DNA of 64,000 bases, from the NCBI RefSeq assembly GCF_001562255.1, contig NZ_CP014301.1, forward strand, positions 3,658,001 through 3,722,000, read 5' to 3'. This DNA is from Bosea sp. PAMC 26642 (lineage in GTDB: Bacteria > Pseudomonadota > Alphaproteobacteria > Rhizobiales > Beijerinckiaceae). Of the stretch, positions 28,242 through 37,729 are shown one piece after another. Below the pieces are notes generated by a model. The model had not been told where the DNA came from, ran no database searches, and worked only from the letters and a program-made list of their open reading frames with translations. The position numbers were made by a program, and so were the translations under genes. Each line of letters opens with the position of its first letter. Positions within the stretch are counted from its first letter, which is position 1.

Positions 28242-29114
28242 ATGACCACCACCGTCCCCGAACCCGTCGCAGGCGCGCGCACCGGGCTTGCCGGCGCGCT
28301 CGTCGTGCCCGCCACGCTCTTCGTCGCGATCGGACTGCTGGGCCCGATCGCGATCCTGTTCCGCTACTCGCTGAACCAGTTCATCCCCGGCCAGTTCATG
28401 GTCGACGGGCTGGTGATCGACAACTACGTCAAGTTCTTCACCGACAGCTATTACCTCAACGTGCTGGCGCGCACGGTGAAGGTCGCCGTGATCTGCACGG
28501 TCGTCTGTCTGATCATGGGCTTCCCGCTCGCTTATGTGCTGGCGCGCATGGAAAGCCGCTTCAAGAACCTGCTGATCATGCTGGTCGTCCTGCCGCTCTT
28601 CGTCGGCAACGCGGTACGTGCGGCGGGCTGGATGACGGCCTTCGGCAGCAGGGGCGCGCTCAACGCCTCGCTTATGGGGCTGGGTCTGATCGATCAGCCG
28701 CTGGAGATCATGTACACCGAGAACGCGGTGCTGATCGGCATCATCGCGGTCAACCTGCCCTTTATGGTTCTGACGCTGCAGAGCGTCATCGAAGGCATCC
28801 CGCGCAATGTCGAGGAGGCGGCGTTCAGCCTCGGCGCCGGCCCCGCCGCGATGTTTCGCCGCGTGCTCTGGCCGCTGGCTTTGCCGGGTATTCTCGCCGG
28901 CACGATCCTGACCTTCATCCTGGCGATGAACGCCTATGCGACGCCGGTCCTGCTCGGCGGCCCTAAATTCCAGATGATGGGTCCGCTCGTCTACGGCCAG
29001 TTCGCCCAGCAGAACAACTGGCCCTTCGGCGGCGCGATCTCCTTCATCCTGATGACGGCGACCATCCTGTTGACGGTCGCGGCCAATCTGATCGTGCAGC
29101 GGCGCTATCGCTGA
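28242..29114 (+). CDS. Polyamine-type ABC permease, PotB-like
   Basis: A 290-residue permease. The N-terminal helix (about 20-40) is followed by a periplasmic loop with YSLNQFIPGQFMVDGLVIDNYVKFF (read in two parts), then the core with contact loop NVEEAAFSLGAGPAAMFRRVLWP. It completes the transporter with the PotC-like permease, the ATPase and the binding protein. It is separated from them by the palindromic repeat but points the same way and starts 13 bp after it. Confidence 0.92.
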   Translation: MTTTVPEPVAGARTGLAGALVVPATLFVAIGLLGPIAILFRYSLNQFIPGQFMVDGLVIDNYVKFFTDSYYLNVLARTVKVAVICTVVCLIMGFPLAYVLARMESRFKNLLIMLVVLPLFVGNAVRAAGWMTAFGSRGALNASLMGLGLIDQPLEIMYTENAVLIGIIAVNLPFMVLTLQSVIEGIPRNVEEAAFSLGAGPAAMFRRVLWPLALPGILAGTILTFILAMNAYATPVLLGGPKFQMMGPLVYGQFAQQNNWPFGGAISFILMTATILLTVAANLIVQRRYR

Positions 29115-29158
29115 GACGCGGACTCGCCAAGTCGCTCTCCCCGCACTATCTCGTTCCC

Positions 29159-29347
29159 ATGACGCTTTCCGGTTCAATCGTCCCCATCGCGGTCGGCGCG
29201 GTCGCCGTTGTGCTGCTGCTCGGGCTGTTCAACATGCTGCGCGGCGGCAGCGCCAGCACCTCGCAGAACCTGATGCGCCTGCGGGTGGTCCTGCAATTCG
29301 TCGCGATCCTGGTCATTGTCGGCGTGCTCTGGTGGCGCGGCGGCTGA
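29159..29347 (+). CDS. Twin transmembrane protein (HIG1-like)
   Basis: A 62-residue protein with two hydrophobic helices (about 5-24 and 43-58) joined by a basic loop containing SQNLMRLRVVLQF. This layout matches the small twin-TM/HIG1-domain proteins of alphaproteobacteria, thought to associate with respiratory complexes. From memory, such genes often lie near cobalamin adenosyltransferase and etf genes, as here. Function in this organism is not shown by the sequence. Confidence 0.75.
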   Translation: MTLSGSIVPIAVGAVAVVLLLGLFNMLRGGSASTSQNLMRLRVVLQFVAILVIVGVLWWRGG

Positions 29348-29509
29348 GTTGTCAGAGCAATCGGGCATTCTTCTAAATAATTGAAATGGAACGCTTTTCG
29401 ACGCCACAATAACGCCTGTGGCGATCTCGGCCGTAATGCAGCCACATTGTCGACACGAGTCTGAGGTCTTGGTTAAGTCCCGCCGCCGACAAGATGATCA
29501 AGTTTGCCC

Positions 29510-30100
29510 ATGTTTCGCGTCGCGTTGCTGCTCCTTGCCGGTAGTCTGATTGCTTCGCCGGTCGCGGCGCAGTCTCAGCCGCTCCCGGCCGGGGTATCCA
29601 GCTACGCACCTGCATCCAATACCCCTGTCCCGTCCTGGGAGGCGCGGATTGGCGCCGCCGTAGCAAATCCCGGCGGCCGCGAAAGTGGGCTGCTGAATTT
29701 CAGCGGCGAGATCGTGACGCCGCGTCCGATCACCCTAACCGACCGCTTCGCCAACGCCTTCGTCCCACGCTTCCATCTCGGCTCGAGCGCCAATTTCAAC
29801 GGCACGCGTTACGCCTATGCCGGCGCGACATGGACGGCCGATCTGTCGAAGGTCGTCTTCGTCGAGGCCAGCCTCGGCGCGGCTCTCAACGACGGCAAGA
29901 CCGGCGCCGTCATCCCCGAGAACCGCCTGAATGTCGGCTGCAATGCCGGAACGCGCGAAGCCGCGGCGCTCGGCGTCAGGTTGAGCGACCGCTGGAGCCT
30001 GGTTGCCACGCTGGAGCATTTCAGCGCCGCCGGCTGCTCCGACCGCGACAAGCTCCGCGGCCCCGCCAATCTCGGCGCGAAGCTCGGCTACACCTTCTAG
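29510..30100 (+). CDS. Outer-membrane lipid A deacylase-like protein (PagL/acyloxyacyl hydrolase type)
   Basis: The 196-residue protein has a signal peptide (cleavage near VAAQS, about residue 20) and alternating beta-barrel strands ending in the outer-membrane-type C terminus LGYTF. The motif LEHFSAAGC places H170 and S172 in the arrangement of the PagL His-Ser active site; PagL removes the 3-O-acyl chain of lipid A. The usual Asn after Ser is Ala here, so activity is uncertain. A TTG two codons upstream could also start the gene. It is read separately from the neighbours; the 162-bp upstream gap holds no promoter I can call. Confidence 0.7.
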   Translation: MFRVALLLLAGSLIASPVAAQSQPLPAGVSSYAPASNTPVPSWEARIGAAVANPGGRESGLLNFSGEIVTPRPITLTDRFANAFVPRFHLGSSANFNGTRYAYAGATWTADLSKVVFVEASLGAALNDGKTGAVIPENRLNVGCNAGTREAAALGVRLSDRWSLVATLEHFSAAGCSDRDKLRGPANLGAKLGYTF

Positions 30101-30153
30101 GAACGCGCCTGCCCGGCCCTTCCGTTCCGACCGCGCCGCGCTATAACGCGCTC

Positions 30154-30735
30154 ATGGTCAAGCTCAACCGCATCTACACCCGCACCGGCGACGATGGCAG
30201 CACGGGCCTCACCACCGGGCCGCGCCGGCCGAAATTCGATTTGCGCGTCGCAGCCTACGGCACGGTCGATGAGACCAACTCCTGCATCGGCCTCGCCCGG
30301 CTCCACGCCGCCACCGAGGCCGCAGATCTCGACGCCATGCTCGGCCGCATCAGCAACGACCTGTTCGATCTCGGAGCCGACCTCTCGACGCCCGACACAG
30401 GCGAGGCGATGGCGTTCGAGCCCCTGCGCATCGTCCAGGCCCAGGTCGACCGCATCGAGGCCGAGATCGACCGGCTCAACGGCGAACTCGCGCCGCTGCG
30501 CTCCTTCGTGCTGCCCGGAGGAACACCGGCCGCCACCTATCTCCATCTGGCACGAACCGTCAGCCGCCGTGCCGAGCGCCTGATGGTCGAACTGTCCCAC
30601 ACCGAAGGCGAGACGGTCGGCGGTCCGGCGCTGAAATACATCAACCGCCTCTCCGATTTTCTCTTCGTCGCCTCCCGCTATCTCAACGCCAGGGCCGGGG
30701 GCGACGTGCTCTGGGTGCCCGGTCAGAACCGCTGA
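30154..30735 (+). CDS. Cob(I)yrinic acid a,c-diamide adenosyltransferase, PduO type
   Basis: This enzyme attaches the 5'-deoxyadenosyl group of ATP to cob(I)alamin. The 193-residue protein has the PduO-type ATP-binding N terminus IYTRTGDDGSTGLTTG, the helix-bundle motif YGTVDETNSCIGLAR, and the late motif ARTVSRRAER followed by KYINRLSDFLF with the catalytic-site Arg and Asp. It complements the CobS/CobT genes at the start of the window. It lies 8 bp before the rhomboid gene and is likely co-transcribed. Confidence 0.95.
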   Translation: MVKLNRIYTRTGDDGSTGLTTGPRRPKFDLRVAAYGTVDETNSCIGLARLHAATEAADLDAMLGRISNDLFDLGADLSTPDTGEAMAFEPLRIVQAQVDRIEAEIDRLNGELAPLRSFVLPGGTPAATYLHLARTVSRRAERLMVELSHTEGETVGGPALKYINRLSDFLFVASRYLNARAGGDVLWVPGQNR

Positions 30736-30743
30736 GGTCGGCG

Positions 30744-31439
30744 ATGTTCGTGCCGCTGCATGATGGCGTGCCGCTGCGCTTCATGCGCGCGCCCTATGTC
30801 ACCTATGTGCTGATCAGCCTTTGCATCGCGCTCTACCTCACGATCACGCTGCGGCAGAGCGAAGCAGGCCAGATCGCGGTAGCTGCCGGCTTCGGCCTGA
30901 TCCCCTCGGTCTTGTTCGGCGCAGCCCAGCTGCCGCTCGATCTGGTTCAGGCGCCCAGCTGGCTCACGCTTTTCAGCAACATCTTCCTGCATGCGAGTTT
31001 CGCGCATCTTGCCGGCAACATGCTCTTTCTCTGGGTCTTCGGCGACAATGTCGAGGACGCCATGGGCCATGCACGTTTCCTGCTGTTCTTCGTGCTCTGC
31101 GGGCTCGCCGGCTCCCTGCTCCATGCCGTGGTGAACCCCGCCTCCGACCAGCCGTTGATCGGCGCCTCGGGCGCGATCTCCGGTGCGATCGTCTCCTATT
31201 TGATGCTCTATCCGAAGGTCCGGATCTGGGGGCTCGCCTTCAACTGGATTCCCGTCCACATCAGCGCGCTTTACGCCATCGGCGCCTGGATCCTGTTCCA
31301 GCTTGTCGCGGCCTTTCTCGATCCGCAGGGCCATGTCGGCTGGTGGGCCCATCTCGGCGGGTTGGGTGCAGGGGCTGCGCTGACGCCGATCTTCATCCAT
31401 CGCGGCGTGGCGCTGTTCGGGCGCCCGAGACCGGGATGA
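30744..31439 (+). CDS. Rhomboid-family intramembrane serine protease
   Basis: The 231-residue membrane protein has the rhomboid hallmarks: HLAGNMLFLWVFGDNVE, the nucleophile S142 in GASGAISG, and the partner H203 in WWAHLGGLGAG. The catalytic dyad is intact, so it should cleave within or near membrane helices of unknown targets. It sits between the adenosyltransferase and etfB genes. Confidence 0.93.
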   Translation: MFVPLHDGVPLRFMRAPYVTYVLISLCIALYLTITLRQSEAGQIAVAAGFGLIPSVLFGAAQLPLDLVQAPSWLTLFSNIFLHASFAHLAGNMLFLWVFGDNVEDAMGHARFLLFFVLCGLAGSLLHAVVNPASDQPLIGASGAISGAIVSYLMLYPKVRIWGLAFNWIPVHISALYAIGAWILFQLVAAFLDPQGHVGWWAHLGGLGAGAALTPIFIHRGVALFGRPRPG

Positions 31440-31479
31440 ATCGCACGGCCAAAGCAGCGTGCCCGCGACTTTGGCGGCG

Positions 31480-31508
31480 TTGACAAGCGCAAACGGGCGT
31501 CGCTACGG
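31480..31508 (+). promoter_or_regulatory. Candidate sigma-70 promoter for etfBA
   Basis: TTGACA at 31480-31485 and CTACGG at 31503-31508 are separated by 17 bp, 95 bp before etfB. The -35 is perfect; the -10 is weak. The 164-bp gap after the rhomboid gene supports an independent start here. Confidence 0.45.
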
Positions 31509-31603
31509 TCCGTCCGCATTCCAGCCGAGAGCCGCGATGCCGTATTCCAGCCATCAACGCGGCGCGGCTTCGAACTCACCTCTCCGTCAACGGTGAAGCG
31601 ACG

Positions 31604-32353
31604 ATGAAGATCCTGGTGCCCGTCAAGCGGGTTGTCGATTACAATGTGAAGATCCGCGTCAAGGCGGACGGTTCGGGCGTCGAGCTCGCCAACGTCAAGA
31701 TGTCGATGAATCCCTTCGACGAGATCGCGGTCGAAGAGGCGCTGCGCCTGCGCGAAGCCGGCAAGGCGACCGAGGTCGTGGTGGTCTCGATCGGCCCGGC
31801 CCAGGCCGCCGAGACGATCCGCACCGGCCTCGCCATGGGCGCCGATCGCGGCATCCTGGTGAAGGTCGATGGCACGGTCGAGCCGCTCGCCGTCGCCAAG
31901 CTCCTGAAGAAGCTGGTCGAGCAGGAGAGTCCGCAGCTTGTCATCCTTGGCAAGCAGGCGATCGACGACGACTGCAACCAGACCGGCCAGATGCTCGCTG
32001 CTTTGCTCGGCTGGCCGCAGGGCACCTTCGCCTCCAAGGTTTCGCTGGAGAGCGACAGCGTCGACGTCACCCGCGAAGTCGATGGCGGCCTGCAGACCGT
32101 CTCGCTGAAGCTGCCGGCGATCGTCACCACCGATCTGCGCCTGAACGAGCCGCGCTATGCCTCGCTGCCCAACATCATGAAGGCCAAGAAGAAGCCGCTC
32201 GACGAGACCTCGGCCGAGGCGCTCGGCGTCGATATCGCGCCGCGCCTGAAAGTGCTGAAGACGACCGAGCCGCCCGGCCGCTCGGCCGGCGTCAAGGTTG
32301 CCTCGGTTGCCGAACTGGTTTCCAAGCTCAAGAACGAAGCGGGAGTGCTGTGA
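31604..32353 (+). CDS. etfB: Electron transfer flavoprotein subunit beta
   Basis: EtfB is the AMP-binding small subunit of the FAD protein that takes electrons from acyl-CoA and other dehydrogenases to ETF-quinone oxidoreductase. The 249-residue product has the family pattern: [20 protein letters not shown], the loop [17 protein letters not shown], and the signature [20 protein letters not shown]. Its stop overlaps the etfA start (TGATG). Confidence 0.97.
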   Translation: MKILVPVKRVVDYNVKIRVKADGSGVELANVKMSMNPFDEIAVEEALRLREAGKATEVVVVSIGPAQAAETIRTGLAMGADRGILVKVDGTVEPLAVAKLLKKLVEQESPQLVILGKQAIDDDCNQTGQMLAALLGWPQGTFASKVSLESDSVDVTREVDGGLQTVSLKLPAIVTTDLRLNEPRYASLPNIMKAKKKPLDETSAEALGVDIAPRLKVLKTTEPPGRSAGVKVASVAELVSKLKNEAGVL

Positions 32354-33297
32354 TGGCCACGCTGCTGATTGCAGAACACGACAACGCCACCGTCAAGGAC
32401 GCCACCAACAAGGCGCTGACGGCGGCCAAGGCCCTGGGCGCGCCCATCCACATTCTGGTCGCCGGCGAAGGCGCCAAGGCCGCAGCCGATGCCGCAGCCA
32501 AGCTCGACGGCGTCGAGAAGGTGCTGCTGGCCGATGCCGCGATCTACGGCCACAACCTCGCCGAGCCGCTGGCTGCACTCGTTGCCAAGCTCGCCGAGGG
32601 CTATGACGCGATCGTCGCGCCCTCGACCACGACCGGCAAGAACGTCCTGCCGCGCGTCGCGGCCCTGCTCGACGTGATGCAGATCTCCGACGTGATCAAG
32701 GTCGTCTCGCCCGACACCTTCGAGCGCCCGGTCTATGCTGGCAACGCCATCCAGACCGTGCAGTCGTCGGAAGCCAAGAAACTGATGACGATCCGGACCG
32801 CCTCCTTCCAGGCGACAGGAGAAGGCGGCTCGGCCACGGTCGAATCCATCGCCACAGGCGAAGATCCCGGCCTCTCCACATTCAAGGGCGAGGAGGTCGC
32901 GAAATCCGATCGTCCGGAACTCGCCTCGGCCAAGATCATCGTCTCGGGGGGCCGCGCACTGGCCTCGGCGGAGAACTTCACCAAGGTAATCGAGCCCGTC
33001 GCCGACAAGCTGGGCGCCGCCATGGGCGCCTCGCGCGCGGCTGTCGATGCCGGATACGCCCCCAATGACTGGCAGGTCGGCCAGACCGGCAAGGTCGTGG
33101 CGCCCGACCTCTACGTCGCGGTCGGCATCTCCGGCGCGATCCAGCATCTCGCCGGGATGAAGGACTCGAAGGTCATCGTCGCGATCAACAAGGATGAGGA
33201 AGCCCCGATCTTCCAGATCGCCGATTACGGCCTCGTCGGCGACCTCTTCACGATCATGCCCGAACTCGAAGCCGAACTCGCCAAGATCGGTCGCTGA
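32353..33297 (+). CDS. etfA: Electron transfer flavoprotein subunit alpha
   Basis: EtfA carries the FAD. The 314-residue product has the N-terminal ETF domain ([20 protein letters not shown]) and the C-terminal FAD domain with [38 protein letters not shown] and [16 protein letters not shown] chose the ATG at 32353, one base into the etfB stop, over a GTG one codon upstream. Together with the following 3-hydroxyacyl-CoA dehydrogenase it points to fatty acid or polyhydroxybutyrate metabolism. Confidence 0.97.
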   Translation: MATLLIAEHDNATVKDATNKALTAAKALGAPIHILVAGEGAKAAADAAAKLDGVEKVLLADAAIYGHNLAEPLAALVAKLAEGYDAIVAPSTTTGKNVLPRVAALLDVMQISDVIKVVSPDTFERPVYAGNAIQTVQSSEAKKLMTIRTASFQATGEGGSATVESIATGEDPGLSTFKGEEVAKSDRPELASAKIIVSGGRALASAENFTKVIEPVADKLGAAMGASRAAVDAGYAPNDWQVGQTGKVVAPDLYVAVGISGAIQHLAGMKDSKVIVAINKDEEAPIFQIADYGLVGDLFTIMPELEAELAKIGR

Positions 33298-33394
33298 CAA
33301 GCGGCAAGGCCTGAGCCTAATATCCGGGTCGCCGCATGAGGCGGCCCGCGTCGGCTCCGGATCGGGGGCGGCGCCACAAGAGATGGATCAACAC

Positions 33395-34279
33395 ATGTCG
33401 GACCAGGCGATCAGGACGATCGGCATCATCGGCGCAGGCCAAATGGGCAACGGCATTGCTCATGTCGCCGCCGTTGCCGGCTTCGAGGTCAGGCTGCACG
33501 ACGTCGCCGAGGAGCGCATCAAGATCGCGCTCGCGACCATCGACGGCAACATGGCCCGGCAGGTCGCCAAGGGCGCCATCGGCGACGAGATCCGCCGCGA
33601 CGCCATGGCCAAGATCGTCGCCGCGCCCAAGCTCGAAGGCCTCGCCGATTGCGACCTCGTCATCGAGGCCGCGACCGAAAGCGAGGAGACCAAGCGCAAG
33701 ATCTTCACCGCCGTCTGCCAGCACATCAAGCCCGAGGCGATGCTGGCCTCCAACACCTCCTCGATCTCGATCACCCGGCTTGCCGCCGCGACCGACCGGC
33801 CCGAGCGCTTCATCGGCATCCATTTCATGAACCCCGTGCCGCTGATGCAGCTCGTCGAGCTGATCCGCGGCATCGCCACCGACGACCAGACCTTCGAGCT
33901 CGCCCGCGAATTCGTCGGCAAGCTGCACAAGACCGTCTCAGTCTCCGAAGATTTTCCCGCCTTCATCGTCAACCGCATCCTGCTGCCGATGATCAATGAA
34001 GCGGTCTACACGCTCTATGAGGGCGTCGGCTCGGTCGATGCGATCGACACCGCTATGAAGCTTGGCGCCAACCACCCGATGGGCCCGCTCCAGCTTGCCG
34101 ACTTCATCGGCCTCGATACCTGCCTCTCGGTGATGCAGGTGCTGCATGACGGGCTGGCGGACTCAAAGTACCGCCCCTGCCCGCTGCTGGTAAAATATGT
34201 CGAGGCCGGCTGGCTTGGCCGCAAGACCAAGCGCGGCTTCTACGACTATCGCGGCGAGAAGCCGGTTCCGACGCGGTAG
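33395..34279 (+). CDS. 3-Hydroxybutyryl-CoA dehydrogenase
   Basis: This enzyme oxidises 3-hydroxybutyryl-CoA to acetoacetyl-CoA with NAD(P). The 294-residue protein has the Rossmann loop GIIGAGQMGNGIAHVAA, the catalytic His in FIGIHFMNPVPLMQLVEL, NTSSISIT, and the C-terminal domain NHPMGPLQLADFIGLD. An ATG four codons upstream is also possible. It is 97 bp after etfA in the same direction, the common order in Hyphomicrobiales. Confidence 0.95.
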   Translation: MSDQAIRTIGIIGAGQMGNGIAHVAAVAGFEVRLHDVAEERIKIALATIDGNMARQVAKGAIGDEIRRDAMAKIVAAPKLEGLADCDLVIEAATESEETKRKIFTAVCQHIKPEAMLASNTSSISITRLAAATDRPERFIGIHFMNPVPLMQLVELIRGIATDDQTFELAREFVGKLHKTVSVSEDFPAFIVNRILLPMINEAVYTLYEGVGSVDAIDTAMKLGANHPMGPLQLADFIGLDTCLSVMQVLHDGLADSKYRPCPLLVKYVEAGWLGRKTKRGFYDYRGEKPVPTR

Positions 34280-34301
34280 ATCGAGGTAGCCATCAATCTA
34301 A

Positions 34302-34418
34302 GGCGGCGTCATCCCGGGCAAGCGTAGCGCAGACCCGGGATCATCGTAGAGCGCCGTCAAGCCTTATGATGGATCCCGGATCGGCGCGGCTTCGCCGCTT
34401 GTCCGGAATGACGCCGCC
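34302..34418. repeat. Palindromic repeat, 'gtcatcccggac' family
   Basis: Arms ggcggcgtcatcccgggcaa and ttgtccggaatgacgccgcc are near-perfect inverted copies around an inner gacccgggatcat / atggatcccggatc pair. It lies directly after the 3-hydroxybutyryl-CoA dehydrogenase gene and could end its transcript. Confidence 0.85.
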
Positions 34419-34578
34419 GGGATTGGCTACCACCGCGCTGAAACATTCCCTGCAGGCTCGGCAAGCGCTGATGCCGCATCCCCTTCACATTCCTGTCGTC
34501 TCGCGCTTACATTGATTCACGGCGGGCTTGAGTCCCGTCCAGATCAGCGGAGGTGCGGCGGATTTGACGGCGCATGTG

Positions 34579-35136
34579 ATGCATCCGATGGCGTCGCCGG
34601 ACGGCTGTCCGGCCTTGGTGCTCAATGCCGATTTTCGGCCCTTGAGCTACTATCCCCTGTCGCTCTGGAGCTGGCAGGACGCGATCAAGGCGGTCTTCAT
34701 GGACCGCGTCAACATCGTCTCCGAATACGATACGATCGTCCGCAGCCCGAGCTTCAATATGAAGCTGCCCTCGGTCGTGTCGCTGAAAACCTATATCAAG
34801 CCCTCGCGCACGCCGGCCTTCACGCGCTTCAACGTCTTCCTGCGCGACCGCTTCTCCTGTCAGTACTGCACCTCGCGCGAAGACCTGACCTTCGACCACG
34901 TCGTCCCGCGCTCCAAGGGCGGCCTGACGACCTGGGAGAACGTCGTCGCGGCCTGCTCCCCCTGCAATCTGCGCAAGGGCGACAAGATGCCGGCGGCGGT
35001 CGACATGTTCCCGATGCAGAAAGCCTACGCGCCGACGGTCAACGACCTGCACCGCAACGGAAAGCTCTTCCCGCCGAACTATCTGCACGAGAGCTGGCTC
35101 GACTACCTCTATTGGGATTCCGAGCTGGAGCCGTGA
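34579..35136 (+). CDS. HNH endonuclease family protein
   Basis: The 185-residue protein has a zinc-supported HNH fold: Cys pairs C94/C97 and C126/C129 around the catalytic DH at 106-107 (LTFDHVVPRSKGG) and the Asn of CNLRKGD at 130. The N-terminal half (PALVLNADFRPLSYYPLSLW) is typical of a conserved chromosomal HNH group in alphaproteobacteria whose role is not established. The ATG at 34579 is preferred; a TTG 51 bp upstream is possible. No partner restriction or phage genes are nearby. Confidence 0.9.
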   Translation: MHPMASPDGCPALVLNADFRPLSYYPLSLWSWQDAIKAVFMDRVNIVSEYDTIVRSPSFNMKLPSVVSLKTYIKPSRTPAFTRFNVFLRDRFSCQYCTSREDLTFDHVVPRSKGGLTTWENVVAACSPCNLRKGDKMPAAVDMFPMQKAYAPTVNDLHRNGKLFPPNYLHESWLDYLYWDSELEP

Positions 35137-35215
35137 GCCGGCTTGACGGCATGGCCGGCGGCGTCTTGTATCGAGTCCTGCACTCGATCAGGCGCCTACC
35201 GGCGAACGGACTTTG

Positions 35216-36427
35216 ATGACCACCACCCTCGACCAATGGCTTGCCCTTCATCACGCCGAGCTCACCGATATCCGCCGCGATATCCATGCCCATCCGGAAC
35301 TGGGCCTTGAGGAGCACCGCACGGCCGCCCTCGTCGCCGCCCAGTTGCGCGAATGGGGCGTCGAGGTGACGGAGGGCGTCGGCGGGACAGGCGTCGTCGG
35401 CGTGATCCGCGGCCGCGCCGGCGGGCAGCGCGCCATCGGCCTGCGTGCCGACATGGATTGCCTTGCCCTTGAAGAGCAGACCGGCCTGCCGCATGCCTCG
35501 ACCCATCCCGGCCGGATGCACGCCTGCGGCCATGACGGGCACACCACCATGCTGCTCGGCGCAGCGGGCTATCTCGCCGCCAACCCCGATTTCGGCGGCA
35601 CCCTGAACCTGATCTTCCAGCCGGCCGAGGAAGGCCGTGGCGGCGCGGTCGCGATGCTGCAGGACGGACTGTTCGAGCGCTTCCCCTGCGACGCGATCTA
35701 CGGACTGCACAATTCGCCCGGGATGCCCGCCTCGGATTTCGGTACCTGCAACGGCCCGATGCTGGCCGCGGCCGATAGCTGGTCTGTCCTGTTTCGCGGC
35801 GTCGGTGGCCATGGCGGCTCGCAGCCGCACCTCTCGACCGACATCACCTATGCCCAGGCGCATTTCGTTCTCGGCCTACAAGGCATCGTCGGCCGGAACG
35901 TCGCCCCGCTCGACACGGCGGTGATCAGCGTTGGCTATATCCATGCCGGCTCGACCGAAGCCTCCAATGTCGTGCCCTCCGAACTGACGATCGGCGGCAC
36001 GGCGCGGACCTATTCTCCCGATGTGCGCGCGCTGATCGAGCACCGCATCGCCGCGCTGGCACAGGCGACCGCGCAGGCCTGGGGCTGCACGGCTGAAGCT
36101 TCATATCATCGCGGCCCGAGCGCGCTTCTGAACCAGCCCGAACAGGTGAAGGTCGCGGTGGCCGCTGCTGCGCAGTCGGTCGGCGCGGTCCGCGTCAACG
36201 GCGCGATCAGGCCCGGCACCGGCGGCGAGGATTTCGCCGAGATGATGCAGGTCGTGCCGGGCGCCTTCATGCGCATCGGCAATGGCGTCGAGGCCGACGG
36301 CTCCTTCAAGGGCCTGCACACGCCGCTCTACGATTTCAACGACGAGATCATTCCGGACGGCGTGCGCTACTGGGTCAATCTCGTCAGGCAGGAACTCGGC
36401 GAGGCCTGGCAGGCGCAAGCCGCCTGA
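35216..36427 (+). CDS. M20-family amidohydrolase (hippurate hydrolase-like)
   Basis: A 403-residue di-metal aminoacylase/amidohydrolase. The motifs are RRDIHAHPELGLEEHRTA, GLRADMDCLALEEQTGLP, the metal-site HACGHDGHT, FQPAEEGRGGA, GVGGHGGSQPHLSTD (dimerisation-domain His) and GGEDFAEMMQ. It removes N-acyl groups from amino acids such as hippurate. The ATG at 35216 is one codon inside an upstream TTG. It converges on dsbB. Confidence 0.94.
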   Translation: MTTTLDQWLALHHAELTDIRRDIHAHPELGLEEHRTAALVAAQLREWGVEVTEGVGGTGVVGVIRGRAGGQRAIGLRADMDCLALEEQTGLPHASTHPGRMHACGHDGHTTMLLGAAGYLAANPDFGGTLNLIFQPAEEGRGGAVAMLQDGLFERFPCDAIYGLHNSPGMPASDFGTCNGPMLAAADSWSVLFRGVGGHGGSQPHLSTDITYAQAHFVLGLQGIVGRNVAPLDTAVISVGYIHAGSTEASNVVPSELTIGGTARTYSPDVRALIEHRIAALAQATAQAWGCTAEASYHRGPSALLNQPEQVKVAVAAAAQSVGAVRVNGAIRPGTGGEDFAEMMQVVPGAFMRIGNGVEADGSFKGLHTPLYDFNDEIIPDGVRYWVNLVRQELGEAWQAQAA

Positions 36428-36439
36428 ACCCGGAAGCGT

Positions 36440-36967
36440 TCAGGCGCGCCGCGCCCGGACGAGTCCGGCAAGCGCCAGAACCAGCAGCCCGAGCGACGCC
36501 AGCGCGTTCCAGCCGGCAAGCGACAGCCCGAGGAAGCGCCAGGCCGCTTCCGAGCAGGCAACGACCCGCGTCGTCTGCAACTGCTTCATGAAGTCCTGCA
36601 CGCCGGCGGCGACGGGCGCGGCAGCACCGCCGCAGTCATTGGGGCCGGCGAACCAGCCCCATTCGACACCCGAATGGTAGACGCCGAGCCAAAAACTCCA
36701 GGCCATCAACCCAGCCAACCCTAGCAGCACCAGCCATTGCAGCAGGGGCGAGCGCGCCAGCACAAGCCCGGCGACTGAGAGCCCGATCGCGGCATAATGC
36801 GGCAGACGCTGCTCCAGGCAGAGCTTGCACGGCCGCAGGCCGATGACGATCTCGAAGAACCAGGCTCCGGCGATGAGAGCCAGGCAACCGAGCCCAACCA
36901 GCAGGATCAGCCGCGCCGGCGTCACGAGAACCGGCGGACTACGCGTATCGAGGCTCGAGACGGTCAT
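36440..36967 (-). CDS. dsbB: Disulfide bond formation protein DsbB
   Basis: DsbB reoxidises periplasmic DsbA and passes electrons to quinone. The 175-residue protein has four predicted helices, the first redox pair C47/C50 (LRPCKLCLEQRLPHY) and the second pair C112/C138 (GPNDCGG, RVVACSEA). All four essential cysteines are present. It follows the DedA-like gene by 9 bp and is likely co-transcribed. Confidence 0.93.
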   Translation of the reverse strand: MTVSSLDTRSPPVLVTPARLILLVGLGCLALIAGAWFFEIVIGLRPCKLCLEQRLPHYAAIGLSVAGLVLARSPLLQWLVLLGLAGLMAWSFWLGVYHSGVEWGWFAGPNDCGGAAAPVAAGVQDFMKQLQTTRVVACSEAAWRFLGLSLAGWNALASLGLLVLALAGLVRARRA

Positions 36968-36976
36968 GGCAATGGC

Positions 36977-37594
36977 TCAGCAGGAGAGAAGCTGACCCGA
37001 TCCTGCGACCAGCTTGAGGCCGAAATACAGCAGGATCAGCAGGGCGGCCGCGACGACGGCGATGAGTTTCAGCCGCTTCTCGATGAAATGGCGGATCGTC
37101 TCGCCATAGCGGCGCAGCAGGAAGGCGAGCGCGAAGAAGCGCGCGCCGCGCGCGATGATGCAGGACAGGATGAAAAACGTCAGCCCGATATGGACGGCGC
37201 CCGCCAGGATCGTCACGACCTTGATCGGCGGCAGATGCGCCAGACCGGACGTCGTCAGCAGCATCAGGAGGAGTTGCTGATCGCCATGGACGCAAGCCTG
37301 AAGCGCCTCGAAGGCACCGAGCTTGCCATAGAAGGCGAGTACCGGCTTCGCCAGCAGGTCGAACGCGTAATAACCCAGCGCATAGCCGGCGATGCCGCCC
37401 AGCATCGAGAAGATCGTCGCGATCAGCGCCAGCCGATAGGCCCGTGCCGGCCGCGCCAAAGCCATCGGCACGAACAGTACGTCGGCGGGAATGAGGAAGA
37501 ACGAGCTCTCGACGAAGGCGACCACCGCCAGCCAGAGTTCGGCGCGCGGCCTTGCAGCCAGCGACATGGTCCATTCGTAAAGGCGCTTGATCAT
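36977..37594 (-). CDS. DedA/YqaA-type membrane protein
   Basis: A 205-residue inner-membrane protein of the SNARE-associated/DedA superfamily, YqaA branch. It has the conserved VAFVESSFFLIPADVLFVPMA near the N terminus, a GGIAGYALGYYAFD segment, and several further helices. Members of this superfamily are proposed lipid or ion transporters. I chose the ATG at 37594 (MIKRLYEW); twelve upstream codons are not family-like. Confidence 0.88.
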   Translation of the reverse strand: MIKRLYEWTMSLAARPRAELWLAVVAFVESSFFLIPADVLFVPMALARPARAYRLALIATIFSMLGGIAGYALGYYAFDLLAKPVLAFYGKLGAFEALQACVHGDQQLLLMLLTTSGLAHLPPIKVVTILAGAVHIGLTFFILSCIIARGARFFALAFLLRRYGETIRHFIEKRLKLIAVVAAALLILLYFGLKLVAGSGQLLSC

Positions 37595-37684
37595 GGCGGT
37601 TCTGTAGTGCGCCGCAGCGTCAGCGTCCATGCGTTTCGCATGGGCGAAGCGCAGTTTTCATGAGCCACGCCATGGTCAGCGCAA

Positions 37685-37712
37685 TTGACCACGCCCGATC
37701 GATCGCTATAGT
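37685..37712 (+). promoter_or_regulatory. Candidate sigma-70 promoter for tRNA-Leu
   Basis: TTGACC at 37685-37690 and TATAGT at 37707-37712 are separated by 16 bp, 18 bp before the tRNA 5' end. Both elements are close to consensus and the placement is right for a stable RNA gene. Confidence 0.65.
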
Positions 37713-37729
37713 CCCGCCGGCCTGCAAGG

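Noticed and set aside
29348..29509. Small RNA or promoter before the lipid A deacylase-like gene
   Set aside because: The gap is somewhat AT-rich, but I could not define paired -35/-10 elements or a stable fold with a terminator.
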